Assembly: GCA_036521415.1 (NCBI GenBank) | Contig: DATDHU010000065.1 | Span: forward strand, 1-64,000 | Direction of reading: 5' to 3' | Length of the DNA stretch: 64,000 bases | Origin: DASXMT01 sp036521415 | Lineage (GTDB): Bacteria; Actinomycetota; Acidimicrobiia; Acidimicrobiales; RAAP-2 | In this document: piece after piece, positions 1 to 7,656 of the stretch | Layout: the number at the start of each line of letters is the position of its first letter | Numbering within the stretch: position 1 is the stretch's first letter | Made by a program: the position numbers and the translations under genes | Notes under the pieces: generated by a model | The model's input: only the letters and a program-made list of their open reading frames with translations | Told to the model about the DNA's origin: nothing | The model's database searches: none

Positions 1-769
1 CTGTGGCTGGCGGGGCCGGCACCTTCGCAGCCGGCTTGGCCGGCGCGCCGGCTTCGGGAGCCGGAGCCTTGGCCGGGCGCTGTTGGGCGATGAAGCGCCC
101 CTCCACCACTGCCTCGGCGATCACCCGGCAGAGGAGGGTGCCCGACCGGATGGCGTCGTCGTTCCCCGGGATCACGTGGGAGATCACATCGGGGTCGCAG
201 TTGGTGTCGACCACGGCCACGATGGGAAGGCCAAGCTTGTTGGCCTCGGTGACCGCGATGTGCTCCTTCTTCGTGTCGATGACGAAGATGGCGTCGGGCA
301 GGTGGTCGAGGCCGCGGATGCCGCCCAGGTTGCGCTGAAGCTTCTCGAGCTCACGGGTGTGGCGCAGCGCCTCCTTCTTGGGCATGGCGTCGAAGTCGCC
401 GGCCTTCTGCATGCCCTCGAACTCCTGCATGCGCTTCACCCGGGTAGACACGGTCTGGAAGTTGGTCAGCATGCCGCCAAGCCAGCGCTCGTTCACATAG
501 GGCATGCCACAGGCGTCGGCGTAGGTGGCCACGGGGCCCTGGGTCTGCTTCTTCGTGCCCACGAACAGGATGGTCCCGCCACCGGCAACCAGGTCACGGG
601 TATAGGCGTAGGACTCCTCGATGCCCTTCATGGTCTGGCGCAGGTCGATCAGGTAGATCCCGTTGCGCTCTCCGAGGATGAACCGACGCATCTTCGGGTT
701 CCACCGGCGGGTCTGGTGCCCGAAATGGACCCCTGCCCCCAGGAGTTGCTTCATCGTGACGACAGCCAT
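1..769 (-). CDS. rpsB: 30S ribosomal protein S2 (3' end outside window)
   Basis: Small-subunit ribosomal protein S2. The ATG at 769..767 follows AGGAG by six bases, and the first residues (MAVVTMKQLLGAGVHFGHQT) are the S2 N-terminal signature. 256 codons are open without a stop, so the gene continues past the window edge. E. coli S2 has about 240 residues; beyond that length this protein has an Ala/Pro/Lys-rich tail (PAKAPAPEAGAPAKPAAK), a disordered extension also seen in other actinobacterial S2 proteins. It lies downstream of xerC on the same strand with a 167-base spacer that holds a hairpin and a likely promoter. Confidence 0.97.
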   Translation of the reverse strand, partial: MAVVTMKQLLGAGVHFGHQTRRWNPKMRRFILGERNGIYLIDLRQTMKGIEESYAYTRDLVAGGGTILFVGTKKQTQGPVATYADACGMPYVNERWLGGMLTNFQTVSTRVKRMQEFEGMQKAGDFDAMPKKEALRHTRELEKLQRNLGGIRGLDHLPDAIFVIDTKKEHIAVTEANKLGLPIVAVVDTNCDPDVISHVIPGNDDAIRSGTLLCRVIAEAVVEGRFIAQQRPAKAPAPEAGAPAKPAAKVPAPPAT

Positions 770-905
770 CTACTGCTCCTTCCAACGGTTCGTCCTCCCC
801 GGCTGCAGCACCCCACCACAGTGGGGCGACCGTGGACGCGGCCGGGTGCGTGAGTGTTCGCGCGATTCGCTCCTTCCGGACGGTCGGAGCACACCGATAA
901 TACAG
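770..905 (-). promoter_or_regulatory. rpsB leader: likely promoter and 5' UTR hairpin
   Basis: Between xerC and rpsB. A TATTAT hexamer (minus strand, 902..897) is a plausible -10. That would give an untranslated leader of about 120 bases. Within it CCCCAC (811-816) pairs with GTGGGG (821-826) around a four-base loop. S2 is known to repress its own mRNA in other bacteria, so this leader may be an autoregulatory target; that is inference. No convincing -35 was seen. Confidence 0.4.
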
Positions 906-936
906 GCTTCTTCCCCCTGCTCCATCCGGCGTCCTT

Positions 937-1845
937 TTATGCCCGCGGGTGCGTGTCCTCGTACACGGTGAGGAGCCGTTCCTTGCTCACGTGGGTGTAC
1001 ACCTGGGTGGTCTGCAGGCTTGCATGGCCCAGGAGCTCCTGGACGACGCGGAGGTCGGCCCCTCCATCGAGGAGATGGGTGGCGAAAGTGTGGCGCAGGG
1101 CGTGGGGGTGGGTGGGCACCGGCGAGCGCCGATCGAGAATGCGTCGGACATCTCGCGGCCCCAGGCGGTTACCTCGCTGGTTGAGGAACAGGGCCTTGGG
1201 GGGGCTGGACGGCTTGATCAGCACACTAAGGCCCTCGTCGACCCACTGGCAGACGGCCTCGGCGCAACGGTCGTGCATGAGAACCTGTCGCTCTTTGTTC
1301 CCCTTGCCGATCACCACCACCAGCCGGCGGCCCACGTCGAGCCGGTCGAGATCAAGCCCACATAGCTCGGCCACCCGCAGCCCGCTCCCGTAGAGGAGCT
1401 CGAGGACGGCATCGTCTCGCAGGCGCAGGGCCTCTGCGTGCGCCGTGGGCGGCGCGGTGCTGTCCGGCGCCGTGGGCGGCGCGGTGTTGCCGGGCTCGAG
1501 AAGCGCCTGCAGCTCAGCCCGACCCAACACGCGGGGCAGGCGGGAGGCCGGCTTGGGGGCCGACAGGCGAGCAGAGGGATCGCCGGCGATCAGACCCCGC
1601 CGGTGGCACCACGAGAAGTAGGTCCGCACTGCCGCTGCCTTCCGGGCAATGGTGGCCTTGGCGTAGCGCCGGGTGGCCAGGTAGGCCAAGTAGCGACGGA
1701 GCAGGATGCGGTCGACGTCGGCGGGTCCACGGGCCCCACCCCGCTCGGCCCACGACGTGAACGAGTCGAGGTCCGACGTGTACGCCCGGACCGTCGCCGC
1801 CGACAGACCGCCGAGGGAACGGTGAAATGCAGCCAATTCCCACAT
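937..1845 (-). CDS. xerC: Tyrosine recombinase XerC
   Basis: Site-specific tyrosine recombinase that resolves chromosome dimers, 302 residues. The N-terminal SAM-like DNA-binding domain covers about residues 1-90 and the catalytic domain about 105-295. Catalytic residues are visible: R157 (GSGLRVAEL), K181 (IGKGNKERQ), H248 and R251 (HALRHTFATHLL), H274 (LLGHAS) and the nucleophile Y283 (QVYTHV). Location beside rpsB is common for actinobacterial xerC. The ATG at 1845 is supported by a TACCCT box exactly six bases upstream and no Shine-Dalgarno, a leaderless arrangement. A 9-residue in-frame duplication (TAPPTAPDS/TAPPTAHAE, residues 121-138) sits in the linker between domains. XerD would be encoded elsewhere; the XerC rather than XerD name rests on context. 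Confidence 0.93.
   Translation of the reverse strand: MWELAAFHRSLGGLSAATVRAYTSDLDSFTSWAERGGARGPADVDRILLRRYLAYLATRRYAKATIARKAAAVRTYFSWCHRRGLIAGDPSARLSAPKPASRLPRVLGRAELQALLEPGNTAPPTAPDSTAPPTAHAEALRLRDDAVLELLYGSGLRVAELCGLDLDRLDVGRRLVVVIGKGNKERQVLMHDRCAEAVCQWVDEGLSVLIKPSSPPKALFLNQRGNRLGPRDVRRILDRRSPVPTHPHALRHTFATHLLDGGADLRVVQELLGHASLQTTQVYTHVSKERLLTVYEDTHPRA
1441..1486. repeat. 27-bp-period in-frame duplication inside xerC
   Basis: A 19-bp word, CGCCGTGGGCGGCGCGGTG, occurs at 1441-1459 and again at 1468-1486, a period of 27 bp or nine codons. It encodes the duplicated Thr-Ala-Pro-Pro segment in the interdomain linker, so the catalytic core is not disturbed. Confidence 0.9.
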
Positions 1846-1851
1846 AGCCCC

Positions 1852-1857
1852 AGGGTA
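1852..1857 (-). promoter_or_regulatory. -10 box of xerC (leaderless type)
   Basis: TACCCT on the minus strand, followed by GGGGCT and then the ATG at 1845. The six-base spacing places the transcription start on the A of the ATG. Confidence 0.6.
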
Positions 1858-1924
1858 ACCGGCGAAGATGGCCCGGACTGGTACCAGGGCGCTGCTACCC
1901 CCGACGGGTTACGTCGCGGTAACG
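1854..1924. promoter_or_regulatory. Three GTAAC-type words upstream of the SBP-regulator operon
   Basis: GGTAACC at 1854-1860, GGTTACG at 1907-1913 and GGTAACG at 1918-1924 lie in the divergent xerC/SBP region. The last two form an inverted repeat, GTTAC-N6-GTAAC. GTAAC-like words resemble MtrA boxes described in Streptomyces, and an MtrA-like regulator is encoded in this operon. Direct binding is only a guess. Confidence 0.25.
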
Positions 1925-2021
1925 TCACCTTGGGTGCGCCCCCGTTGGGGCAGCCTGGGTTGACGGCTGCGTCGGTGACACCGGTGGCTCCGGCGGCTCG
2001 AACGTAAGTACGAGGGGGGAC

Positions 2022-3698
2022 ATGCCGAATCCGATCGATCGACGCTCGTTTCTGGCCAGGGGGACGGCAGCGGCAGCCGGGCTGACCGTCGCCGGGGCCA
2101 CCGGTGGGCTGTTCACCGGACGGGCCTCGGCCGCCCAGTCCGCATCGAGCGGCTCGGGCACCGAGCACGCCAACGGGATCTCGACGGCCAAACCCAAAAA
2201 GGGCGGCAAGCTGGTATTCGGGACCACGGCCGAGGAGAAGGGCTTTGATCCCACGACTGCCACCTTCGATACTCCCGGAGTCCAGTACGCCCGTACCGTG
2301 TTCGACCCGTTGACCATCATCGACGCCAACGGGAAGGTACAGCCCTACCTGGCCCAATCGGTCACGCCCAACCCCGACTACTCGGTGTGGACCGTCACCA
2401 TGCGGCCCAACGTCAGCTTCCACGACGGCACGCCCTGTGACGGAGCGGCCATTGCCACCAACTTCGAAGCCCAGAAGGCCTCGCTTCTCACCGGTTCGGC
2501 GCTCTCGAACATCGACAGCATCGCCGTGACCAGCCCCCCGGTCGTCACCGTGACCATGAAGGCACCGTGGGTCCCGTTCGACTTCTACCTGGCCGGCGGC
2601 ATCGGGGGCCAGGTCGCCTACATCGCCGCCCCGTCCATGCTGAAGAGCTCCACGGGGACATCCCACCCGGTCGGGACGGGGCCCTTTGTCTTCGGGGAGT
2701 GGGATCAAAACGACCATTTCACCGCCCATCGGAACCCCAGCTACTGGCGGCCCGGCTATCCCTACTTGGACACGATCGAGTACCGCCCAATCCCCGACAG
2801 CCAGGCCCTCCTCAACAGCCTGCTGTCGGGCAGTGTCGATCTCATCCAGACCGACACCTCATCGGTGGTCAAGGCGTTGCAGGGCAATCCGTCGCTCTCC
2901 TACATCGACGACAAGACCCACCTGATCGGCGAACCGGACATGAACTGCCTGTTGCTCAACTTGTCGGCGCCCCCGTTCAACAACCTGTCCGTTCGCCAGG
3001 CGGTGGCGATGGCCATTAATTCGAAGCAGTACGCCGCAGTGATCGACCAGAACGTCAACCCTCCATCGAACGGCCCGTTCGTCGCCGGCTCCCCCTACTA
3101 CGCGCCGGACGGCTATCCGAAGTACAACCCGTCCAAGGCCAGGAATTTGATCGCAAAGGTCGCCCATCAGACGGGTAAGCCGGTCTCGGTCAACATCAAC
3201 CATGTCCCCGACTCGTTCGACTCGAAGATCGGGCAGTTCCTCCAACAGCAGCTGGCCAACGTCGGGATCCAGGTCTCACTTTCGCCGGTCCAACAGGACC
3301 AGATCATCAACACCGCCCTGACCGGGAAGTTCCAGGCTCAGGTGTGGACCCAGTTCTCGGCCACCGATCCTGACCTCAACTACATCTTCTGGAGCCCCAC
3401 CCAGATCAACTCGGCCTTCTCCATCAACATGGCCCGGAACACCGATCAGGCCATGGAGACGGCGCTGATCAAGGGGCGCCAATCGGCCGATTCCGCCACC
3501 CGCGCCCAGGCCTACCAACAGGTGTCGACGCTCATGGCCAAGGACCTCCCCTATATCTGGACCGACCGGAACGTCTGGGCGGTAGCCTCACAACCACGGG
3601 TCGAGAACTTCAACAACCCGACCACACCAGCCGGTACGCCGGCGTTCGGGCTGATCGCCGGGGTTGTCTGGCCCGGTCAGATCTGGCTGAATTCCTGA
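2022..3698 (+). CDS. Tat-exported ABC substrate-binding protein, family 5 (peptide/nickel type)
   Basis: Extracytoplasmic solute-binding protein of the SBP_bac_5 (DppA/OppA-like) family, 558 residues, the usual size. It begins with a twin-arginine signal (RRSFLARG, residues 7-14) followed by a hydrophobic Ala/Gly run and an Ala-Ser-Ala-Ala cleavage region. There is no lipobox cysteine, so it should be exported folded and not lipid-anchored. Family motifs include DPLTIIDANGKVQPYLAQS and VTMRPNVSFHDGTP in the N-terminal lobe. The ATG follows a GGGGGG stretch. No permease or ATPase genes adjoin it. Instead it is 19 bases from a response regulator gene on the same strand, so it may feed a signal to that system or share a distant transporter. 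Substrate unknown. Confidence 0.88.
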   Translation: MPNPIDRRSFLARGTAAAAGLTVAGATGGLFTGRASAAQSASSGSGTEHANGISTAKPKKGGKLVFGTTAEEKGFDPTTATFDTPGVQYARTVFDPLTIIDANGKVQPYLAQSVTPNPDYSVWTVTMRPNVSFHDGTPCDGAAIATNFEAQKASLLTGSALSNIDSIAVTSPPVVTVTMKAPWVPFDFYLAGGIGGQVAYIAAPSMLKSSTGTSHPVGTGPFVFGEWDQNDHFTAHRNPSYWRPGYPYLDTIEYRPIPDSQALLNSLLSGSVDLIQTDTSSVVKALQGNPSLSYIDDKTHLIGEPDMNCLLLNLSAPPFNNLSVRQAVAMAINSKQYAAVIDQNVNPPSNGPFVAGSPYYAPDGYPKYNPSKARNLIAKVAHQTGKPVSVNINHVPDSFDSKIGQFLQQQLANVGIQVSLSPVQQDQIINTALTGKFQAQVWTQFSATDPDLNYIFWSPTQINSAFSINMARNTDQAMETALIKGRQSADSATRAQAYQQVSTLMAKDLPYIWTDRNVWAVASQPRVENFNNPTTPAGTPAFGLIAGVVWPGQIWLNS

Positions 3699-3717
3699 GC
3701 GAGTAACCCATGGAGCA

Positions 3718-4395
3718 ATGAGCCGCATCTTGATCATCGAGGACGACGAGCGGATCCGCTCGTCGATGCGCCTGGCGTTGGAAGACGAGGGCTACACGGT
3801 CGACGACGTGGCCAGTGGGGAAGAGGGCGTGTCCCGCTTCACCGAGCAACCGGCCGAGCTTGTCCTGATCGACCTGATGCTCCCGGGGATCGACGGATTC
3901 GAAGCGTGCCGGACGCTGCGCCGCCAGAGCACGGTCCCCGTGATCATGGTCACGGCCCGTTCCGACACCCACGACGTGGTCGCCGGTCTGGAAGCCGGCG
4001 CCGACGACTACGTGACCAAGCCCTTCGTGGCCAAGGAGCTGGCTGCACGGATCCGGGCCCTCCTCCGCCGGGCCCGTCCGGTCGACCACGGCCCGGACGC
4101 CTTGACCTTCGGTGACGTGGAGCTCATCCCCGACGCCGGGGTGGTCCGGCGGGCCGGGGTCGAGGTGCATTGCACCCGCACCGAATTCCGGCTCCTCTGC
4201 GAACTGGCCGAGAATCCGGGCAAGGTGCTGAGCAGGGAGCAGCTGCTCGAGCGGGTCTGGGGATACGACTACTTCGGTGACGGGCGTCTGGTCGACGTGC
4301 ATGTCCGACGCCTGCGCACCAAGGTCGAACCAGACCCGGCCAACCCTCAGTTCATCCTCACCGTCCGAGGCATGGGCTACAAGCTGGCAGTCTGA
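3718..4395 (+). CDS. mtrA: OmpR-family response regulator, MtrA-like
   Basis: DNA-binding response regulator, 225 residues. The receiver domain (about 1-115) has the acidic pair D9/D10, phospho-acceptor D52 (LIDLMLPG), T79 and K101 (VTKPF). The winged-helix domain (about 130-225) contains TRTEFRLLCELAENPGKVLS and VDVHVRRLRTKVE. GGAG lies just upstream of the ATG. The next genes are a HAMP sensor kinase and a GerMN lipoprotein, the arrangement mtrA-mtrB-lpqB conserved in actinobacteria, which supports MtrA over other OmpR-type regulators. In that family the regulator controls cell-envelope and division genes. The upstream binding-protein gene is an unusual extra member. The MtrA assignment is inferred from synteny plus family. 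Confidence 0.85.
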   Translation: MSRILIIEDDERIRSSMRLALEDEGYTVDDVASGEEGVSRFTEQPAELVLIDLMLPGIDGFEACRTLRRQSTVPVIMVTARSDTHDVVAGLEAGADDYVTKPFVAKELAARIRALLRRARPVDHGPDALTFGDVELIPDAGVVRRAGVEVHCTRTEFRLLCELAENPGKVLSREQLLERVWGYDYFGDGRLVDVHVRRLRTKVEPDPANPQFILTVRGMGYKLAV

Positions 4396-4399
4396 GCTC

Positions 4400-6148
4400 G
4401 TGGTGACCGGTCACCCGATCGACGCACCGGAAGCCCGTCCTCAGTCCCCGAACGATGCCGACCAGGCCCGCCGCACCCGGGCGTGGCTGCGGCGCCCCAC
4501 CCGTATCCGTACGTGGTCCCGACTTGGGCTCCGGGCCCGCGTCACCGCCACCTTCGCCGTCGGCGCCTTCATCCTGTCGGCCTTGTTGGCCGGGATCACG
4601 TACTTCTCAGCCCGGCAGGCATTCGTCAACGAGCGGCAGTCCGCCTCCCAACACCAGGCCTTTGTCAACGCGTCGTTCGTGCAGAACGCGCTCCGGGCGA
4701 AAGGGACCCCGCCGGCGCCGGCGCTGGCATCAGTCGACGCCCTGTCCGGCTCGCGGTCGGTGCTCTACCGCGCCGACACGCAACAGTGGTTCAACACGTC
4801 CTTGTCGGTGAGCCAGAGCGCCATCCCGGCGGCGATGCGCCAGCTGGTCATCTCGGGGACACCGGCCTCGCAGATCTTCGACCTCGGAGGCACCCCGGAG
4901 ATCGTGGTGGGTGTCCCCCTCAACGCCGTGCAGGCCTCCTACTTCGAAGTCTTCTCCCTCGACGAGTTGTCCCGCACCCTGCGGGTCCTGGCCCTGGCGC
5001 TTGGTGCCGCCGCCTTGGTCACCACCATCGCGGGCGCCGTCGTCGGGCGCTGGGCCAGCGGGCGGGTCCTGCGACCGCTGTCGGGGATCTCCGAGGCGGC
5101 GGTGGCCATCGCCGGCGGCGAACTGGGGACCAGGGTGGAGGCGGGGGACGACGCCGACCTGAAGGCACTGGCCAGCTCGTTCAACCGCATGGCCGGCAAC
5201 CTCCAAGAGCGGATCGAGCGGGAGGCCCGGTTCACCTCCGACGTCAGCCACGAATTGCGATCACCCCTCACCACCCTGTCTGCGTCCGTCGGCGTGCTCG
5301 AGACCCACCGGGGCGAACTGTCGCCCCAGGCCCAGCGAGCCCTGTCATTGCTCGAGGCCGACATGGCCCGGTTCCGGCGGATGGTGGACGACCTGTTGGA
5401 GATCTCGCGATTCGACGCCGGCTCGGCCGAACTGTCGCTCGACGACGTCAGCCCTGGGGAACTGGTGCGGCGAGCGGTCGCCTCCGCGGTGCCCATCGGC
5501 GAGGACGGCAATCGTCAGCCTGTGGGGTTCGCCGTCGTCGTGGCCCCGGAGGTGGAGTCACTTCGGCTTCGAGTCGACAAGCGGCGATTCGAGCGGATCA
5601 TGGCCAACCTGGTGGACAATGCCCGGCTCTACGGCGGAGGTGTGACCAGGGTCGTGGTCGAGAGCGGGCCCGCTTCAGCCGATCCGGAACCCGCTGAGCC
5701 GGGCGCAGCCCCCATCGCCGTCCGGGTTGCCGTCGAGGACGACGGTCCCGGTGTGCCCGACCACGCCCGACCGCATCTGTTCGAACGCTTTTACCGGGGG
5801 CGGGCGTCGGGGAGCCGGGGCTCGAGCGAAGGGACCGGTCTCGGCCTGTCGCTGGTGGCCGAGCACGTGCATCTGCACGGCGGGTCGGCGTGGATCGAGG
5901 ACGCGCCGGGAGGGGGGGCCAGGTTCGTGGTCGAGCTGCCCTTGGATCCCGAGGCTGTGGCCCCCGACACCGACGGTGACGTTACCTCCCTGCCCCCGGC
6001 GGGTCCCGTCACCCGGAACGGAGCGCAGCCGACTCCGAAGGCAGAGGGATCGACAGAGGGGAGCACAGAGGGACAGGCAGACGGGAGCACAGAGGGGCAG
6101 CCGGATGGGGAAGCAGCGCCACGGGCAGAGACGGGGACCGCGCAGTGA
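4400..6148 (+). CDS. mtrB: Membrane sensor histidine kinase, MtrB-like
   Basis: Two-component sensor kinase, 582 residues from the GTG at 4400, just after the regulator stop. Order: basic cytoplasmic N-terminus; TM1 about residues 55-75; extracytoplasmic sensor of about 120 residues; TM2 about 195-220; HAMP; HisKA with the phospho-acceptor H284 (SDVSHELRSPLTTLS); HATPase_c with N box (VDNARLYGGG), G1 (VEDDGPGVP), F box (LFERFYRG) and G2 (GTGLGLSLVAEHV). It overlaps the lipoprotein gene by GTGA. The C-terminus carries a low-complexity Glu/Gly/Ser/Thr tail made of EGSTEG-like repeats (about 6045-6110), which is not part of the kinase fold. It presumably phosphorylates the regulator encoded at 3718. 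Confidence 0.87.
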   Translation: MVTGHPIDAPEARPQSPNDADQARRTRAWLRRPTRIRTWSRLGLRARVTATFAVGAFILSALLAGITYFSARQAFVNERQSASQHQAFVNASFVQNALRAKGTPPAPALASVDALSGSRSVLYRADTQQWFNTSLSVSQSAIPAAMRQLVISGTPASQIFDLGGTPEIVVGVPLNAVQASYFEVFSLDELSRTLRVLALALGAAALVTTIAGAVVGRWASGRVLRPLSGISEAAVAIAGGELGTRVEAGDDADLKALASSFNRMAGNLQERIEREARFTSDVSHELRSPLTTLSASVGVLETHRGELSPQAQRALSLLEADMARFRRMVDDLLEISRFDAGSAELSLDDVSPGELVRRAVASAVPIGEDGNRQPVGFAVVVAPEVESLRLRVDKRRFERIMANLVDNARLYGGGVTRVVVESGPASADPEPAEPGAAPIAVRVAVEDDGPGVPDHARPHLFERFYRGRASGSRGSSEGTGLGLSLVAEHVHLHGGSAWIEDAPGGGARFVVELPLDPEAVAPDTDGDVTSLPPAGPVTRNGAQPTPKAEGSTEGSTEGQADGSTEGQPDGEAAPRAETGTAQ

Positions 6149-6780
6149 CGCGGATCATGACCAGGGTGGGGAGGAGCAAGGCACCGTTCGGTCGGACAGG
6201 CCAGCGGGCCGTGGTGATCGTGCTCGCCACGTTGGTCGGCGCCGTCCTGGCCGGCTGTGGGATCCCGGCCAGTTCGGGCCCGCAGGCCATCCCCCAGGGC
6301 AACGTCCCCCCCCGTCTGCTCAATCCTCCGCCCACCTCGACCACCGTGCCGGTGGGTGTCACCGAGCCGATCTTCCTCGTCGACCCGACGCTGCACCTGA
6401 TCGCCCGGAACCGGAACATCGCCCCACCCGCCAACCTCTCCCAGGTCCTCAACGCGCTGCTCTTGGGACCGACGGCCGGCGAGTCGCTGGGGGGGATCCA
6501 AAGCTTCGTCAGCGGGACGTCCAACCGCGCCATCGCCACGGTGGCCAATGGGGTCGCCACCATCGACTTCGTGACCAACCCTGTCCAGGTGGTCGGATCG
6601 ACCCAGACGCTCCTAGGCATCGCACAGATCGTCTTCACCGCCACCACCCAACCGGGCGTCAACAGTGTGCTGTTCCAGATCGCCGGGCAACCCATCGACG
6701 TGCCGACGGCGCCGGACGGCGCGCTGGTCGCCACCCCGGTCGGCCAGGCCCAGTACAAACCCCAGATCAGCGGGGCGTAG
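6145..6780 (+). CDS. Short GerMN-domain lipoprotein, LpqB-like
   Basis: Predicted lipoprotein of 211 residues with a signal segment (about 21-37) and lipobox LAGC, lipidated Cys38. The mature start CGIPASSGPQAIP closely resembles the start of mature LpqB. The remainder (about 70-195) fits a single GerMN domain, with LLLGPTAGE and an alternating beta pattern. LpqB of mycobacteria is about 580 residues and has a C-terminal beta-propeller after GerMN; here the protein ends right after GerMN. LpqB modulates the partner kinase MtrB in other actinobacteria, so this could be a minimal accessory of the kinase before it. GTG start overlapping the kinase stop (GTGA); an ATG four codons later is an alternative. 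Transcription converges on rsfS. Confidence 0.8.
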   Translation: MTRIMTRVGRSKAPFGRTGQRAVVIVLATLVGAVLAGCGIPASSGPQAIPQGNVPPRLLNPPPTSTTVPVGVTEPIFLVDPTLHLIARNRNIAPPANLSQVLNALLLGPTAGESLGGIQSFVSGTSNRAIATVANGVATIDFVTNPVQVVGSTQTLLGIAQIVFTATTQPGVNSVLFQIAGQPIDVPTAPDGALVATPVGQAQYKPQISGA

Positions 6781-6867
6781 CGCTCCTGCCGAGAAGGGCT
6801 TCGTCGAGAGCTGCTCCCCCGAGCACCGCTCGGCCGCGGCGGTCAGCCGAAGTCGGTCGACCGGCCC

Positions 6868-7251
6868 CTACCAGGCGACGCGGGGCGCGTCGGCCCACAG
6901 GTGCTCGAGGTCGTAGAACTCCCGGGCCTCGTTCAGGAACACATGCACCAGGAAGTCCCCGTAGTCCATGAGCACCCACCGGGCATCGTCGAGCCCTTCG
7001 ATCCGGATCGGGGCGCGGCCCTCGGCCTCTTTCAACTGCAGCTCTACTTCGTCGGCGATGGTCCTGACCTGCCTGGCGTTTCCACCACTGGTGATGACGA
7101 AGGCCTCCGTGATGCCGAGGGCCTCGCCCACCGACAGGATCACCGTCTGCTCACCCAGCTTCGAGTCGGCGGCCTGTGCCGCCAGGAGCGACGCATCGGG
7201 TACCGCGGTCCGGGGCTGGTCCGCGACATGTCGGGCAGCTGCAGTTGTCAA
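6868..7251 (-). CDS. rsfS: Ribosomal silencing factor RsfS
   Basis: RsfS/Iojap family, 127 residues. It binds uL14 (L14) of the large subunit and blocks subunit joining during starvation. The core (about 27-125) holds SKLGEQTVILSV, EAFVITSGGNARQVRTIADEV and the aromatic WVLMDYGDFLVHVF with the EARE-FYDLEHLWADA end typical of the family. The start is TTG at 7251, justified by a strong AAGGAGG five to seven bases upstream. It follows a small membrane protein gene and nadD, the usual nadD-rsfS pairing. Confidence 0.93.
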   Translation of the reverse strand: MTTAAARHVADQPRTAVPDASLLAAQAADSKLGEQTVILSVGEALGITEAFVITSGGNARQVRTIADEVELQLKEAEGRAPIRIEGLDDARWVLMDYGDFLVHVFLNEAREFYDLEHLWADAPRVAW

Positions 7252-7263
7252 TGGGGTCCTCCT

Positions 7264-7305
7264 TCTGGCGCGGGCGCGCCAATCGTTCTGGCGCGGGCGC
7301 GCCAG
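7264..7305. repeat. Tandem pair of perfect GC palindromes upstream of rsfS
   Basis: The 16-base perfect palindrome TGGCGCGGGCGCGCCA (arms TGGCGCG/CGCGCCA) occurs at 7266-7281 and again at 7289-7304. Both lie inside a 19-bp direct repeat with 23-bp period, between the stop of the small membrane protein gene and the rsfS start. They could be transcript hairpins separating the two genes or a paired protein-binding site. No T-run follows. Confidence 0.9.
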
Positions 7306-7311
7306 TCGTGA

Positions 7312-7656
7312 TCACAACGAGGGGGCCAACAGGATCGGTCCTGCGCTGGCTGCCGCACCCGGCGATGCCGGGGTGGCGGGGCGGTCGCGGGCGATGCCGA
7401 GGATCATGATGGTGAGGGCCAGCAGCACGGCGACGACCACGACGCAGACCGCCGCAGTGAGCTGGCGCTTCCGGCGAGCCTGGCGCAGCGCCAGGCGGCC
7501 GGCCACGGCCGGCGGTTCACTCGGCACATCGACCGTCTGCCGGCCGGGATCGGGCCCGAGATAGGGAGCGAGCAGGGGGGCGGTGGTGGGGCGAGGGCCG
7601 GGCTCGACATCCGCCTCGCCCGTCTGGCTCTCGCTCAGCGTCGTCCATACGCTCAT
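7312..7656 (-). CDS. Small single-pass membrane protein of unknown function
   Basis: 114 residues starting at MSVWTTLSES. The ATG at 7656 overlaps the nadD stop as ATGA, so translation is probably coupled. The N-terminal half is Pro-rich and soluble. One transmembrane segment is evident at about residues 72-94 (LTAAVCVVVVAVLLALTIMI), preceded by a basic cluster (RQARRKRQ) that predicts a cytoplasmic N-terminus, and followed by a short Ala/Pro-rich tail. In many actinobacteria a LytR-CpsA-Psr or similar envelope gene separates nadD from rsfS; this is much shorter and has no such domain. I do not recognise a family. An in-frame ATG 12 codons upstream lies within nadD and is less likely. Confidence 0.6.
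   Translation of the reverse strand: MSVWTTLSESQTGEADVEPGPRPTTAPLLAPYLGPDPGRQTVDVPSEPPAVAGRLALRQARRKRQLTAAVCVVVVAVLLALTIMILGIARDRPATPASPGAAASAGPILLAPSL

Noticed and set aside
4483..5697. 404-codon plus-strand frame overlapping the sensor kinase
   Set aside because: Arg/Pro/Gly-rich composition without motifs; the kinase reading frame carries all conserved boxes.
5727..6971. 414-codon plus-strand frame
   Set aside because: It overlaps the kinase end, the lipoprotein and rsfS and has no recognisable protein pattern.
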